From NCBI GenBank assembly GCA_029204045.2, contig CM055066.1:14146484-14210483 (forward strand): a stretch of 64,000 bases of DNA, given 5' to 3'. The notes beneath the pieces are model-generated. The model was not told where the DNA came from. It searched no databases and worked only from the letters and a program-made list of their open reading frames with translations. This document shows positions 9,901-19,856 of the stretch, piece after piece; position 1 is the stretch's first letter; each line of letters opens with the position of its first letter. Both the position numbers and the translations under genes were made by a program. The stretch is from Tillandsia leiboldiana. Lineage: Eukaryota; Streptophyta; Magnoliopsida; Poales; Bromeliaceae.

Positions 9901-11676
9901 GTGGTGTTTGCACTGAAGCTTTGGCGCCATTACCTGTACGGAGAGCATTGTGAGATCTACACCGACCACAAGAGCTTAAAGTATCTATTCACTCAAAAGG
10001 AGCTGAACTTGAGGCAGCGCAGGTGGTTAGAGCTACTAAAGGATTATGATGTGGACATTCTTTACCACCCAGGTAAGGCTAATGTGGTTGCGGATGCATT
10101 GAGCAGGAGAGCAGTACAGAGTTTGTCTATGTTGATCACAGACCAGGCGCCACTATTGGAGGAGATGAGACGGCTTGAGATAGAGGTTGTGTCCCCTGGG
10201 GTCTCTACTAGACTGACGTCCTTAGTCGTGCAGCCCACTCTGCTGGACAGGATCAGGGAGAAACAGAGTGAGGACCCCCACTTGACCAGGATTCGAGATC
10301 AGCTTCCGAGTGATCCGTCAGGGGACTTTTCAGTTGATGCTGCGGGAGTACTGAGGTACAGGGACCGAGCATGTGTGCCAGTGGATGCTGAGATCAGAGA
10401 GCAGATATTGAGAGAGGCCCATTATACACCTTATACCCTTCATCCTGGGGGGACTAAGATGTATAAGGACCTCAAGGCATATTTCTGGTGGAATGGCATG
10501 AAGAGGGATATCGGGAGATTTGTGGCCCAGTGTTTAACTTGTCAGCAGGTAAAAGCTGAGCATCGAGTGCCAGCTGGCAAGTTACAAAGTCTTCCAATCC
10601 CTGAGTGGAAATGGGACCACATCACGATGGATTTTGTGGTCGGATTGCCGAGGGCACAGGGCGGAGCAGATGCTATCTGGGTAGTTGTGGATCGACTAAC
10701 CAAGTCAGCGCACTTCTTGCATATGCAGACTACTTGGCCACTCGAGCGACTAGCCCAGTTATACCTTGATGAGATTGTGAGATTGCATGGAGTACCCGCC
10801 TCCATTGTGTCAGATAGAGATCCGAGGTTTGCCTCGCGTTTCTGGGGGAGTTTGCAGACTGCGATGGGGACTCAGCTCAGATTCAGTACAGCTTTTCATC
10901 CACAGACTGATGGGCAGTCAGAGCGGACCACACAGATCTTGGAGGACATGCTGAGGGCTTGCGTCTTGGATTTCGGTGGAGGTTGGATTCGGCACTTATC
11001 CTTGGTTGAGTTTGCGTACAACAACAGCTTTCAAGCGAGCATACAGATGGCTCCGTTTGAAGCATTGTATGGACGCAAGTGCCGATCACCACTTTATTGG
11101 AGTGACGTAGGCGAGAGACGGACCTTGGGGCCAGATATACTGCTAGAGGCGGAGGAGAAGGTCCGGGTGATTCGACAGCATCTTCAGACCGCTCAGAGCC
11201 GACAGAGGAGCTATGCTGATGTCCGGCGACGAGACTTGGAGTTTCAGGTTGGAGATCATGTATTTCTGAAAGTCTCGCCGTCTAAGGGGATTAGGAGGTT
11301 CGGCATTCGCGGGAAACTCAGCCCCCGATACATTGGACCCTTTGAAGTGTTGGAGCATATCGGACCAGTTGCTTATCGACTTGCACTTCCCCCGAGACTT
11401 GCTGGTGTCCATGATGTTTTTCATGTTTCCACTCTGAGGAGGTACGTCTTCGACCCGTCGCATGTCATCGATTTTGCGCCCCTCGAGATCAGCAAGGATT
11501 TGAGGTATGAGGAGCGCCCACTGCGGATTCTTGATCGGGAGGTGAAAGAACTGCGCAATCGGACCATCCCCTATGTGAAGATCCTCTGGAGCCATCATGA
11601 TGAGCGCGAGGCGACGTGGGAGCTCGAGTCAGAGATGATGGACGCCTACCCCTACCTGTTCGAGGCTCAGGATTGA
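6913..11676 (+). CDS. Gag-Pol polyprotein of Tekay-like chromovirus (uninterrupted, probably defective)
   Basis: Single frame. I choose the ATG at 6913 (MPPRRRMPARG) because related elements start gag at the equivalent place; an in-frame ATG at 6886 would add nine residues. Numbering below counts from 6886. Gag core is about 120-290, followed by a Gln/Arg/Ser-rich stretch (335-370) and two CCHC-type knuckles (C375-C387 and C394/C397/H402/C407). Protease is about 465-575: its motif reads LFETGAS, so the catalytic Asp is Glu489, while LGMDWL is intact. RT is about 660-860, with Asp754 and FIDD (816-819), but a short stretch including the Asp-Tyr-Arg motif is missing at R722/L723. RNase H has D965, E1002, D1027 and D1070. 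Integrase has H1179/H1186/C1216/C1219 and D1249-D1310-E1346. A GPF motif (1484) and a chromodomain (about 1545-1592) follow, the latter a chromatin-targeting module. Probably transcribed but enzymatically impaired. Confidence 0.95.
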   Translation: MPPRRRMPARGTPSPPDEPEQSRPSELIELRALVAQLAEGQRRQEQRIDQLLAQREAPPPAVPEALVPPVAPSVPSAPSSSSGAPGAIQPLTAEEEQDIADKLSKFVRREPPRFSGRDAQHWEVGRWLSALVKLFRDFFIDPRYRVHMAVQCLDGDADAWWQRVEPLEFRVTRQLPWEEFRRMVLDTYFSTSVKRKLEDDLKNLQQGERTAQTYFQEFMELLNCVPFVARDGPHQVEMFEAGLRPEIYTLVHAQRFQTLEAAAEHAQWVERGDQVVAKRRAAVAQSSDRKRPAPDDGGQASSWRPPRPPQSQSYGRGRSERRGSGGPQRPPQHQQQRSQPRQQRSQQQSSRQQQQEPRQPRSSDRCIFCRGQHPADTCDLRWGRCYRCGQPGHVRSTCPLITSSAPSSASAPYSPQQQRPPAQRPYAPASRPSTSYPADSRPPAPSGRVYTAQLADSSAADQVVAGIILLSGIRTRTLFETGASHSFISRAFASLHGLEIESLSHALEVRIPDHILHVEERCVACPVQLGPWILPADLFVLQQLQDFDLVLGMDWLSRYSATIDCRERTVTLREPGQEEFIFRGCQSTLFAATISSARARRMMSRGCTAFLATVVEVPTAALGLEDIPIVREFPDVFPPELTTTPPEREIEFVIDVVPGTAPISKAPYRMAPAELRELKAQLQDLLDRGFIRPSVSPWGAPVLFVKKKDGSLRLNKVTIKNKYPLPRIDDLFDQLQGSCVFSKIDLQSGYHQLKVKAEDIPKTAFRSRYGHYEFTVMPFGLTNAPAAFMDLMNRIFRPFLDRFVVVFIDDILVYFQSEAEHEEHLRTVLQLLREKKLYAKLAKCEFWLRKVAFLGHVIFAAGVAVDPAKIEAVRDWPRPTTVSEVRSFMGLAGYYRRFVEGFAKLSTPLTRLTRKGVKFIWREDCQRSFEELKDRLMTAPILSLPVMGKGYVICSDASHSRLGCVLMQDGRVIAYASRQLKDYEKNYPTHDLELAAVVFALKLWRHYLYGEHCEIYTDHKSLKYLFTQKELNLRQRRWLELLKDYDVDILYHPGKANVVADALSRRAVQSLSMLITDQAPLLEEMRRLEIEVVSPGVSTRLTSLVVQPTLLDRIREKQSEDPHLTRIRDQLPSDPSGDFSVDAAGVLRYRDRACVPVDAEIREQILREAHYTPYTLHPGGTKMYKDLKAYFWWNGMKRDIGRFVAQCLTCQQVKAEHRVPAGKLQSLPIPEWKWDHITMDFVVGLPRAQGGADAIWVVVDRLTKSAHFLHMQTTWPLERLAQLYLDEIVRLHGVPASIVSDRDPRFASRFWGSLQTAMGTQLRFSTAFHPQTDGQSERTTQILEDMLRACVLDFGGGWIRHLSLVEFAYNNSFQASIQMAPFEALYGRKCRSPLYWSDVGERRTLGPDILLEAEEKVRVIRQHLQTAQSRQRSYADVRRRDLEFQVGDHVFLKVSPSKGIRRFGIRGKLSPRYIGPFEVLEHIGPVAYRLALPPRLAGVHDVFHVSTLRRYVFDPSHVIDFAPLEISKDLRYEERPLRILDREVKELRNRTIPYVKILWSHHDEREATWELESEMMDAYPYLFEAQD

Positions 11677-11712
11677 GGTATGATTTTCGTTTCGAGGACG
11701 AAACTTTTTTTA

Positions 11713-11723
11713 GTGGGGGAGGA
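11713..11723 (+). other. Polypurine tract of element K
   Basis: GTGGGGGAGGA lies directly before the 3' LTR start (TGCAGTG). The reverse complement of the same tract precedes LTR H at 41875-41886, which helps define that LTR boundary. Confidence 0.85.
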
Positions 11724-14700
11724 TGCAGTGTCCCTGGTTCCCCTGTGGTTTTTCCCCTGTTTCGGGGTGTGGAACACCTGTCAGGGGTGTGTGGGGCCCC
11801 AACATGTCAAAGTGATGTGTTGTTTGGACTCAGAGAGGATTTGGGAACAAGCCTGACCTTCGGCTGCCTTTGCCGAATTTTAGGAGTGGAATCAGGCTAA
11901 GCGGAGACCATATTTGGATTTAGCGCGGAAAAACGCTTGAAAACGACTATTTATTTGTATTTTTCAGAGTCCGGATGCCCAAAAACGGACCCCCCGAAGT
12001 TTTCTGCGCAAAATGGTGCATGGGGGAGCCGTGGACCACCCCGGGACACGTGGCAGCCTCTTATTGGGCCGGCGCGCCACTCTCAGTCCACGGGATGGGC
12101 CGCAGGTGAACGGTGGACCGGCGGGCCACGTGGCGGGCTTCCGTTGGACCGGCGCAGCACGCGCGGCGCATGGAACAAGCGCGGGCAGCGCGGGCAGGTC
12201 GGGCAGGCTGGGGCAGCGGCGCAGCGCACTGTGCATCGGGGCGCGCCACTTGGCGGCCCCGGGTTGGTGGGCGTACGTGCGCGCGGCGCACCCGCAGGCG
12301 CCGCCTGCGGCCGTACGCACACGCGCTGCAGGCGTGCAGGCGGCGCGCAGCGGCCGCCGGCGGGCGTGTCGGGCGGGAAAAGGGGGGGGGACACGTGGCG
12401 CCACGCCATAGGCGGGCGCCACCCACGCCGCCGCCCCCGCAGGGGGCACGTGGCCGCGCCCGGTTCGCCGGGCGCGCTGTCCCCTGTGCGGGGGACACGT
12501 GTCGGACGCCCAAGCGGGTCGGACCAAAATTCGGTCCGACCGGGATCCCGTGCGGGATGGGCCGAGTGTGGGCCGAATTAGTGTGCGGGCCCGAAATCGG
12601 GCCCAAAAGAATCGGGCGCCCGAATCTTAGGACACAGATGGAAATTTTCCATTTGTTCCTTTGGGCCTATAAATAGCCTCCCCTCCCCTCCTTTTCTGTT
12701 CTTTTCCGAGAGATAGAGAGAGAAAGGGAGAGAGTGCACTGTAGCAAACTTGTTCCCCTCCTCATTTTCTACCTCGTGGTGCGTTCCCAGATTTTCCGGA
12801 GACTCGACTGCGGCGTTTCGGATTTTACAGTGTGCCTCGGTTTTCCCCCATTTTGGCCCGTTTTCATCGCATTTCAGTCCGAGGAGTCCCCTGCGCAGCA
12901 CAGGAGTCCTTTTTCGACGATTTCTTCGCCGGTGTTTTCCTGAGAGGTAGGGCTTCGTTTTTCATGTTGGTGATTTTTCTGGATTCCGCAAGTTTGGCAC
13001 GGTTCCCGAGGTGATTTGACCCCCTCTTTTGCTGTTTGGGTGTTTGGACAGCGGTACCTTCGACGAATTGTTTCTCGGTGTAGGAATATCGGATTGAGGC
13101 CATTCAATAGTCGATTTTGGGCTACTTTTCGTAGGGAACGCGCTTGTATTTTTCTTGGAATTTCCTGAGATTTATTTCGAGGTGAAAATCACTGTTTTCT
13201 CAGTGTACAGTGTGCAGTTTTTCTTCACAGTTGATGTTTGGATTACCACCTTGCCGAATTTATAACTTGACTTACCGAACTCAGTGTTGGGCGTGCAAGG
13301 TACCGTTACGAAGCTATCGACGCGAGAATCGCTATGATATTTTTCTGGGATTTTTCTGGGCACTTTCTGCAGGTGATAATTTAACAGTTTTGGGACTGTT
13401 GTTGTATGTATCTATAAGAGCGTTATTTGGGAACTTAAGTGAGTTTAGTGGACTTTGTATTGTGCCAGGAGTGTTACGGGTGCACTGTACTTGTTGGGGC
13501 ACAGGATTGGAGTTTTTGGTATTTTCAGCTGTACGGACCCGGACAGTTAGCGCTTCAGGTGGGTGGTTGTGTACTCCTCTCCTTTGGTATGCCCACTAGG
13601 AACATCAGAGTGTTCCCTCGTTTTTGGGGCCCAAAGTATTGTTAGTAACCTTGCATGCTCTAGGGAACTAGTTATTGGTTGTTTGATCTTTGATAAATTG
13701 TTGTTAGATTTATCACTTTATTTAATCGCTTAATTATTCTGGACTGCATGTTTAGGGGCAGAATAGTAATGGTGGACTGCAAAATTGATGATTATTCATA
13801 TGAGACTGTCACCTTAGCTTATGTCACTCTAAACTGATTATTCTTGGAAAATGGACAAAATATTGGGACAATGCATGTTTTAAACTGGTCATCTTTTTAC
13901 TGCTACACTATCATTTGGGACTTGACTTAGGAGAAACCATGCTTTTATTCTTTTCTTTCTCCTATTTATTCTAGACTTGAGACATAGTTGCTCGGGTTCG
14001 AGCGGGGGTTGGATAGTGTAGTCAGGTGCTGGGGATTTGGGACAGGTTGGGCTTCTGACAGGGTGTTGCGGCGACCACGGATCTTGGGTGGTCGACCGGG
14101 TTATACTATTGCATCAGATTGGGTGATGGGGATCGGGCTATCTTTTGTGGAGGGTTTTTCCCACTTGATTGAGTCATGATCCGGTCCTGCTATATCAGGT
14201 TACTTGTGGTTACTTACTTTACTCGTGTGGGTCGCTCCCCTCGAGTGCCACTCCGGAGTGTGCGTCAGACAGACTTTGAGTCCTTGAGACTCCTTTGCTT
14301 CGGTGTTATGCATAGGCTGGCATACCCGTTGCGGCAGGCAGAGCAGGCAGTACCAGTGTCCACTGGTGGTCGGATTGGGTTATCTTGGCAGGGTTCTAGA
14401 TACTGATGCATACTTTACCGTCCTTATGAGCGTGACATGTAGAGGCATATTAGGGGTAGTACTCATCAGTTGTCACACTTAGCTTTTCCCCCTGTTTCTC
14501 CTCTTTTTGCCTCTGGTTGACCTGGTGGGCATATCTGAGCTGAGGCTTTACCCACTAGGGGAGGCTACTGTTTATAGTAGTACTTACCCCCATTGTCTTT
14601 CCTTGTTTCTTTTTCCCCCTTGTTTTGCAGAGTCCTCTGCGGGAGTTGCTGGGCCGTCAGCAACTGATCGAGGTAAGCGGATTGCGGACTAGATAGCGAG

Positions 14701-15031
14701 CCACCTGAGGGTTGTAGCTGGAGATTTTGGGTACCTGGTCTTCTCAGACAGCTTTTGTTTATTTTCTTTTTGGGGTCTGGCTTGTGGCTAGCTTTATGTA
14801 CTTTTGTGGTGAGCTGGGAGAGGTGTTGTATTTATTTTTTTCACAGTTGTACTTGTTACTTCCAGCTTCTGTCTGAGATACTGTAGTTTATTTCAGCTCT
14901 GACTTTATGCTCATTTATTATTATCTCTTATATCTGAGCAGGTTATCGACGCTTCGTGTATATGGGAAATACCGCATGCACAGCGGATCTGTAGACGGGC
15001 CCGGGTTCTGGTTTACACCCAGGGCGTGACA
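11724..15031 (+). repeat. 3' LTR of element K
   Basis: The LTR is 3308 bp, from TGCAGTGTCC to AGGGCGTGACA, and is collinear with 3311-6619. The second base pair of the start differs (TGC here, TGT in the 5' copy). The stretch 13453-13632 is identical to 5041-5220 over 180 bp. It repeats the U3 site array, palindrome (12612-12623), TATA (12668-12676) and intron-like segment of the 5' copy. Confidence 0.93.
12049..12067 (-). promoter_or_regulatory. Exact ERSE match in U3 of 3' LTR K
   Basis: CGTGG, nine bases, then ATTGG on the + strand equals CCAAT-N9-CCACG on the minus strand. Further one-mismatch or degraded copies follow in the same order as in the 5' LTR, all upstream of the TATA box at 12668. 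Confidence 0.65.
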
Positions 15032-16710
15032 CGTGCGACCGAGCGCCGAGGTGCAGTTTCTGGCGGATTTTAGACAGTGAGCGGCGCGTCACTTCACCGA
15101 CTTCAGTGTTTGCCTGCGGAATGCATTTGAGGTGGGTTGGAATTTCTTCAAGATGTATCGAATGCCTTCTAAAGCTATTGTATGCATGTTGATCATGTTT
15201 AGCTTATTATTTGCATAGTTGGTAAATCTGATAGTTGCCTAGAAAACTATAGAAAGACATTTATGAGCTCCATATATTTTTTGCATGATCTAGGGATGAT
15301 TGACACTAGACTGCATAATTAGTTGGCATTATATTGGCATCTTAACCGTTTTAAAAATCGTCGGACCGGTTTTAATGAAAAATGAGATTTGAAAATGGTT
15401 TTGAAATATTGTGAGCTTCCAGAGGGATTGAGTAGATTCAGGATGCATATGTTCTTGTGCCAGGGGGCGGAGTGGACTTTTAGAGCTCTGTTTGTTGAGC
15501 TTCTAGTGTCATGTGAGTTGAGATTCCTTGCTGAGATTATTCTAGATCATGGGTTTGTTTTTCTGATTGGGTAGTGGAGATGGTTCTCCGGCATGACTTT
15601 GAGAGTTTGGGCTCTGGCAGATCGAGTCGTTGAGGTTTCCCGACTTAGCCATGGGTTGTGCATTATCAGATTTAGTCGTGGAGGGTTCTCCGACATAGCG
15701 GTGAGAGGGTTTGGGCATTCCCTGATCGAGTCGTGGAGGGTTCCCGACCAAGTTGTGTTATTTGAGCATTGAGTTTCCGATCTGATTGATCGTGGATCAT
15801 AGCCTGCATGTGCCGCTTATGAGACTGATGAGATACTTGAGCTCGGTGGGGTCGCTCCCCTCGAGTTACGCTCCGGATGCGTGATGATGATGATTTAGAT
15901 AGTTAGACTAGGTCGCCCCACGTGGAGTGGGCAGGTGCGTTCCTAGTAGTCAGTAGGACGCCCCACGTAGAGTGGGCAGGTGCGTTCCTAGACGACAGGC
16001 GCGGGCTTGACTGAGCCAGTTTTGGGCAGTCATTGAGATTTGGGTTTTGTGAGCACCTCGTGTGCGAGTGGTGCATAGCATGTTCTTAGACGAGTTTTCC
16101 TTTGAGCATGATACTTGTGGCATTTGTTAGTGAGGGTGTATGCATAGCAGGTTCATAGTAGAGATTTGCTGGAGCATGATGTTATGCTTTCATATATATA
16201 TATATCTATCTACATACCTATCTATTTGCCTCCAGTAGACTTAGTGGGCATACCGTGGATATTGGTGACGGTACCCACTGGGAACTACCTTCTGCAGTAG
16301 TTCTCACACCCGCTGCGGTGATAGGTTTCCTGAGGTTGCTGTTCCGGCTTAGCTCGCGCGGAGACCGCGGATCGAGGTGAGGACGTGGCCGATTATTTCC
16401 TTACCAGCATTGAGAGTCAGAGGTAGATGTACCCTGTATATTTTTATGATTCCACTTTTGTACTGGACAGTCTGAGAGATGTTGTGAGAGTTGTATTTAT
16501 TTTCATAGCTGAGAGACTATGTATTGAGGATTTCCTTTATTCAGATGTTCAGTTGATTTCTGTAGCTACTGGTTTTAGTTTCAGCTCTGATACATGTTTT
16601 AGCTATAGATCTGACTTGCAGGGTAGACGCTTCGTCTGTGCGGCAGTTTCCGTACATATGGCGGATCTGTTGGCGAGCCCGGGTCGCAGTTTCGACCCCG
16701 GGGCGTGACA
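15032..16710 (+). repeat. 3' LTR of element A, second segment
   Basis: This continues LTR A after the K insertion. The sequence GACTTCAGTGTTTGCCTGCGGA, then GGTGGGTTGGAATTTC, aligns with the J LTR at about 51.56-51.60 kb, and the end (CGACCCCGGGGCGTGACA) matches the J LTR end. It includes the conserved CCTCCAGTAGACTTAGTGGGC region and hairpin pair, a GATCGAG|GTGAGG junction near 16375, and a short TA microsatellite near 16193-16204. No coding signal. Confidence 0.88.
16243..16303 (+). other. Conserved LTR leader hairpin pair
   Basis: Hairpin 1: AGTGGG (16243-16248) pairs with CCCACT (16274-16279). It is extended across a CA bulge by TACCGT (16251-16256) pairing with ACGGTA (16268-16273), with an 11-nt loop. 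Hairpin 2: GAACTAC (16282-16288) pairs with GTAGTTC (16297-16303) around an 8-nt loop. Equivalent structures occur in J, C, H, F and in weaker form in K, I, E and D. In J the third pair is swapped on both sides (GATCTAC/GTAGATC). Confidence 0.7.
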
Positions 16711-16937
16711 CATGCTACCCATTCTAAAGCATTATGTCGTCTGCACCCGACATAACTACCTTAGAGAATAAACATGTAAAATCACTCACCCCTTCTCTTC
16801 TGGGGGAGGTACAGAATCAATCCGAACTCTCGCTAAAGTCACGTCTCTCATGATAGTCATCCTACTGTCCAACCAATAGCCTAGGGTTACTAAGTCCTCA
16901 ACGACCTATATAACCTGGCTCTGATACCACTCTAATA
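16711..16937 (-). pseudogene. 5' internal remnant of element C
   Basis: Reading the minus strand, LTR C is followed after 8 nt by a PBS (16917-16929, complement of TGGTATCAGAGCC). A 5' leader resembling J around 53214-53430 follows, including the CGACATAATGCTTTAG-like segment. The remnant stops abruptly against the end of LTR A at 16710, before any gag coding. Confidence 0.75.
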
Positions 16938-19483
16938 TGTCACGCCCCGTGGTCGAAACTACGACCCGAACTCGCCAACATATCCGCCGTCTGTACGGAA
17001 ACCCCCGCACAGACGAAGCGTCTACCCTGCAAATCAGATCTACAGCTAAACATGTATTAGAGCTGAAATAAAACTAGTAGCTACAGAAATCATAAACTAA
17101 ACACCTGAATAAACATAATCCATAATACATAGTCTCTCCCGCTATGTAACAAAATATACAATCCCAGACTGTCTAGTACAAAAGTGGAATCTCAAAATAC
17201 AGGGTACCTCTACCTCTGACTCTCAAAATAAAAGGGTACGGACCTAATTGGCCACGCCCTTACCTCGATCCGCTGTCGCCGCTCGAGCTGAAGCCGGCGC
17301 CGCAACGTCTTGAAAACCTGTCACCGCAGCGGGTGTGAGAACTACTGCAAAAGGTAGTTCCTAGTGGGTACCGTCACCAATATCTACGGTATACCCACTA
17401 AGTTTACCGGAGGCAAAACAATATGTATGCAGGTAATAACAAAGCTGAAATGAAACTACTGCTAATATGCCTCAAGTATCATGCTCAAAGAAAAACTCAA
17501 CTAAGAACATGCTATGCATCCACTCGCTCACGAGGTGCTCACATCAACCACGAATCTCACTGACTGGCAAAACTGGTCTAGTCAAGCCTGCGCCCCCTAG
17601 TGTATCAACTAGGGTTCTACCGGTACTCCAACCCGGTCCAACCGAAATGTCACAAAACCACGCAAAGCAGCCTCATCAGGCGCATCATCATCATTGCATC
17701 CGGAGCGGCTCTCGAGGGGAGCAACCCCACCGAGGAAAAGCGTGTGTCATCTGTCTCAATAAGCGGCATCTGCAGGCTATAATCCACGATCAAACAGATC
17801 GGAAACTCGAATGCCAACAATCCCTCTATCTTGTCTAGGTCGGAGAATCCTCCACGACTCAATCTAATAAAGCCCATAAAACCCCCAAGACACTAGAAAA
17901 CCCAACCACTGAGTCAAGAAAACCTACTCGGCCCCCAGGCACGAAGACATAGGCACCCTGAACCTATCCAACCCCTCTGGGCGATCACAAAATTTAAAAG
18001 CCATTTTTAAATCCCATTTCTCATTAAAACGGTTCCACGATTTTTAAAACGATTCAGATGCAACTATGGTGCCAACTAACCATGCAGTCTAGTGTCATAT
18101 GATGTCAGAAGTCTACTAAAAATAATCTGGGGTTCTTGTTATCATTCTGTAATTTTCTAGGCAACTATCAGATTTACCAACTATAATAACAGATAATCTA
18201 GACATTGCTAAACATGCATACAATAGCATTAGAAGGCATTCCACAAAGCTTGGAAGAATTTCCGACCCACCTGGATTTCTTTCCACAGGCCAAGCCAAAA
18301 TCGGTGAAGCGCGGACTCGCTCTCAAACGAAAATCCGCCGAAACAGCACATCGGCTCTCGTTCACGCGCGCTTCAGCCGCAGCCCAAAGGAACCTCCTGG
18401 CATACACAACACGCTCCACAGCCTCAAGCAAGGCCTCCATTACACTCCGGTCAACACCGCAGTCAACTCTTTCCAGTCCACAGCACGCGCGCACCATCTC
18501 GGCTCCTCGCAGTACCCCGGCTTCAACCGAGCTCCGCGGTACCCGCAACCCTCTTTGCTGCTCCGCTCAAAATAGGGAAGAAACCAAAATGGAAGAAATC
18601 CAATTCCAAGCTCAAAATCTGATCCTCAGTCCAAAATCCGAAAATTCGACAACTCGGGAAAAGCATAGTGCTCACCTATACTGTGTTCGTGCGCGCGCGA
18701 GCTCCAACCGAGCTTTCCTCCACAGGACAAACTTCCTCCCTTGCTCACGATCAATGTCCGAAGCTCCGGCGCGAAGAAGAATCCCACGCTCACAACCAAC
18801 TCCCTCTCGTGCACACTCTCACTCTGCTCGCTCTCTTTCTCTCCTTTTCCTCTTTGGGTTACAATCGTAGAAGATGAGGGGGTGGGTGGTCCATTTAATG
18901 GGGAGTAGAGAGGAGTTAATGCAACAGCAGAGGGTGGTTGGGAAATCAGAGGGTGTACCCTTTTGCCCTTACTAAAAACTAGAAATTACCTCACTGCCCC
19001 CAAGTTCTGGAGGCTGAGTACCGGTACTTGGGCTCCCAGTACCGGTACCCAAGCTCAAAATTCCCAAACCGAGGGCCAAATCCACCTAGTCCAACCCAGT
19101 GTTCCGGTACCCGCCCCCGCGTTCCGGTACTCAAGCCAAATGGGATATGGGGTATCGGTACGCATGATCCAGTACCGGTACCTAGGGACTTAGAAAATTT
19201 TCCATAGTTTTCCCCCCAACCGAAGCTCTATGTCGGTTATCCATTTAATTCGCTCTGGTACCTAACCCCCAGTACCGGTACGCAATGTCCCAAAATGTTG
19301 TAATAAGCTGGGGCTCCCAATCTCAATGCTGCCAACTCACTTTCCGGTCCGGAAACTCCCTGCGTCGATCCGAAACGACCCGAACTCAAAGCGAAATCAG
19401 ATTCTGAACATGCTACAGGCGGTCCCACCGCACCGCGTCAAACTGTGGTGTCGGTGCAGCACACAAAGCCCCGGTACTCTACA
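16938..19483 (-). repeat. LTR C (5' LTR of a minus-strand element)
   Basis: The LTR is 2546 bp. On the minus strand it runs from TGTAGAGTACCGGG to ACGGGGCGTGACA and resembles LTRs A and J throughout. It carries the hairpin pair (17339-17360) and, near its start, a palindrome cluster (19018-19281). The frame at 18205-18870 crosses its U3 and leader and has no recognisable domain. Together with 15032-16710 it forms a large imperfect inverted repeat with a 227-bp spacer. Its last 71 bp (19413-19483) are included in the tandem triplication. Confidence 0.85.
19018..19281. repeat. Decameric palindrome cluster in LTR C
   Basis: GTACCGGTAC occurs at 19018, 19039, 19172 and 19272. Near-palindromes GTTCCGGTAC lie at 19101 and 19121, and GTATCGGTAC at 19152. 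Neighbours form pairs 20-21 bp apart. The cluster corresponds in type and register to those at 2516-2626 and 29950-30186. Confidence 0.75.
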
Positions 19484-19856
19484 TGCCAGGCCTTCGGCTG
19501 CTGATCGAGGTAAGGGGATCGCTGAGTAGTTAGATCTCCTGTAAGACTGAGAGTTAGCCGGACTTTTAATATACCATCTTTACTCAGACTGTAGTACTCT
19601 TCTTATTTTGGGTCTGGTTTCAGCCAGCTGTTTGTATATTTTGGGGAGCTGGAGAGGTGTTATTGTATTTTACTACTGTTGTACTTTAGTTTCATTTTGA
19701 GATAGTATAGTTTTTAGTTTCAGGTCTATACTTGTGCTATTTTATTGTCCATCTTATATTTGAGTAGGTTTGTAGCGCTTCGTGTATGCGGAAATTCCGT
19801 GTGCACGGCGGATCTGTAGACGAGCCCGGGTTTTAGTTTACCCCTGGGGCGTGACA
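19484..19856 (+). repeat. LTR remnant B (3' end), repeated at 22018-22390 and 24553-24925
   Basis: This is the last 373 bp of a K-like LTR. It starts just before a GATCGAG|GTAAG junction, keeps the GAGTAG|GTTTGTAGCGCTTCGTG acceptor-like site, and ends CCCCTGGGGCGTGACA. No PBS follows, so it is a 3' or solo LTR end truncated on its left by LTR C. Confidence 0.8.

Larger units (their letters stand above)
3311..15031 (+). mobile_element. Element K: near-complete Ty3/gypsy Del/Tekay-type chromovirus
   Basis: The parts in order are: 5' LTR (3311-6619), tRNA-iMet primer-binding site (6628-6639), one gag-pol frame (6913-11676), polypurine tract (11713-11723) and 3' LTR (11724-15031). It sits inside the 3' LTR of element A; the A sequence before 3311 and after 15031 aligns to one continuous stretch of the J LTR (about 51.45-51.6 kb). 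In about 600 bp compared (5641-6240 against 14053-14652) I count six substitutions, roughly 1%, so the insertion is fairly young. No clean 5-bp target duplication is visible (TGCAC before, CGTGC after). The frame is uninterrupted, but the protease and RT carry damage described under the CDS. Confidence 0.95.

Noticed and set aside
16193..16204. TATA box at the TA repeat in LTR A
   Set aside because: A short TA microsatellite in the LTR 3' half, far downstream of the expected promoter. The other LTRs have a CTATC-type sequence there.
18205..18870. 221-codon frame in LTR C
   Set aside because: It is antisense to LTR C and spans its leader and U3. There is no homology to a known protein and no matching frame in LTRs A or J.
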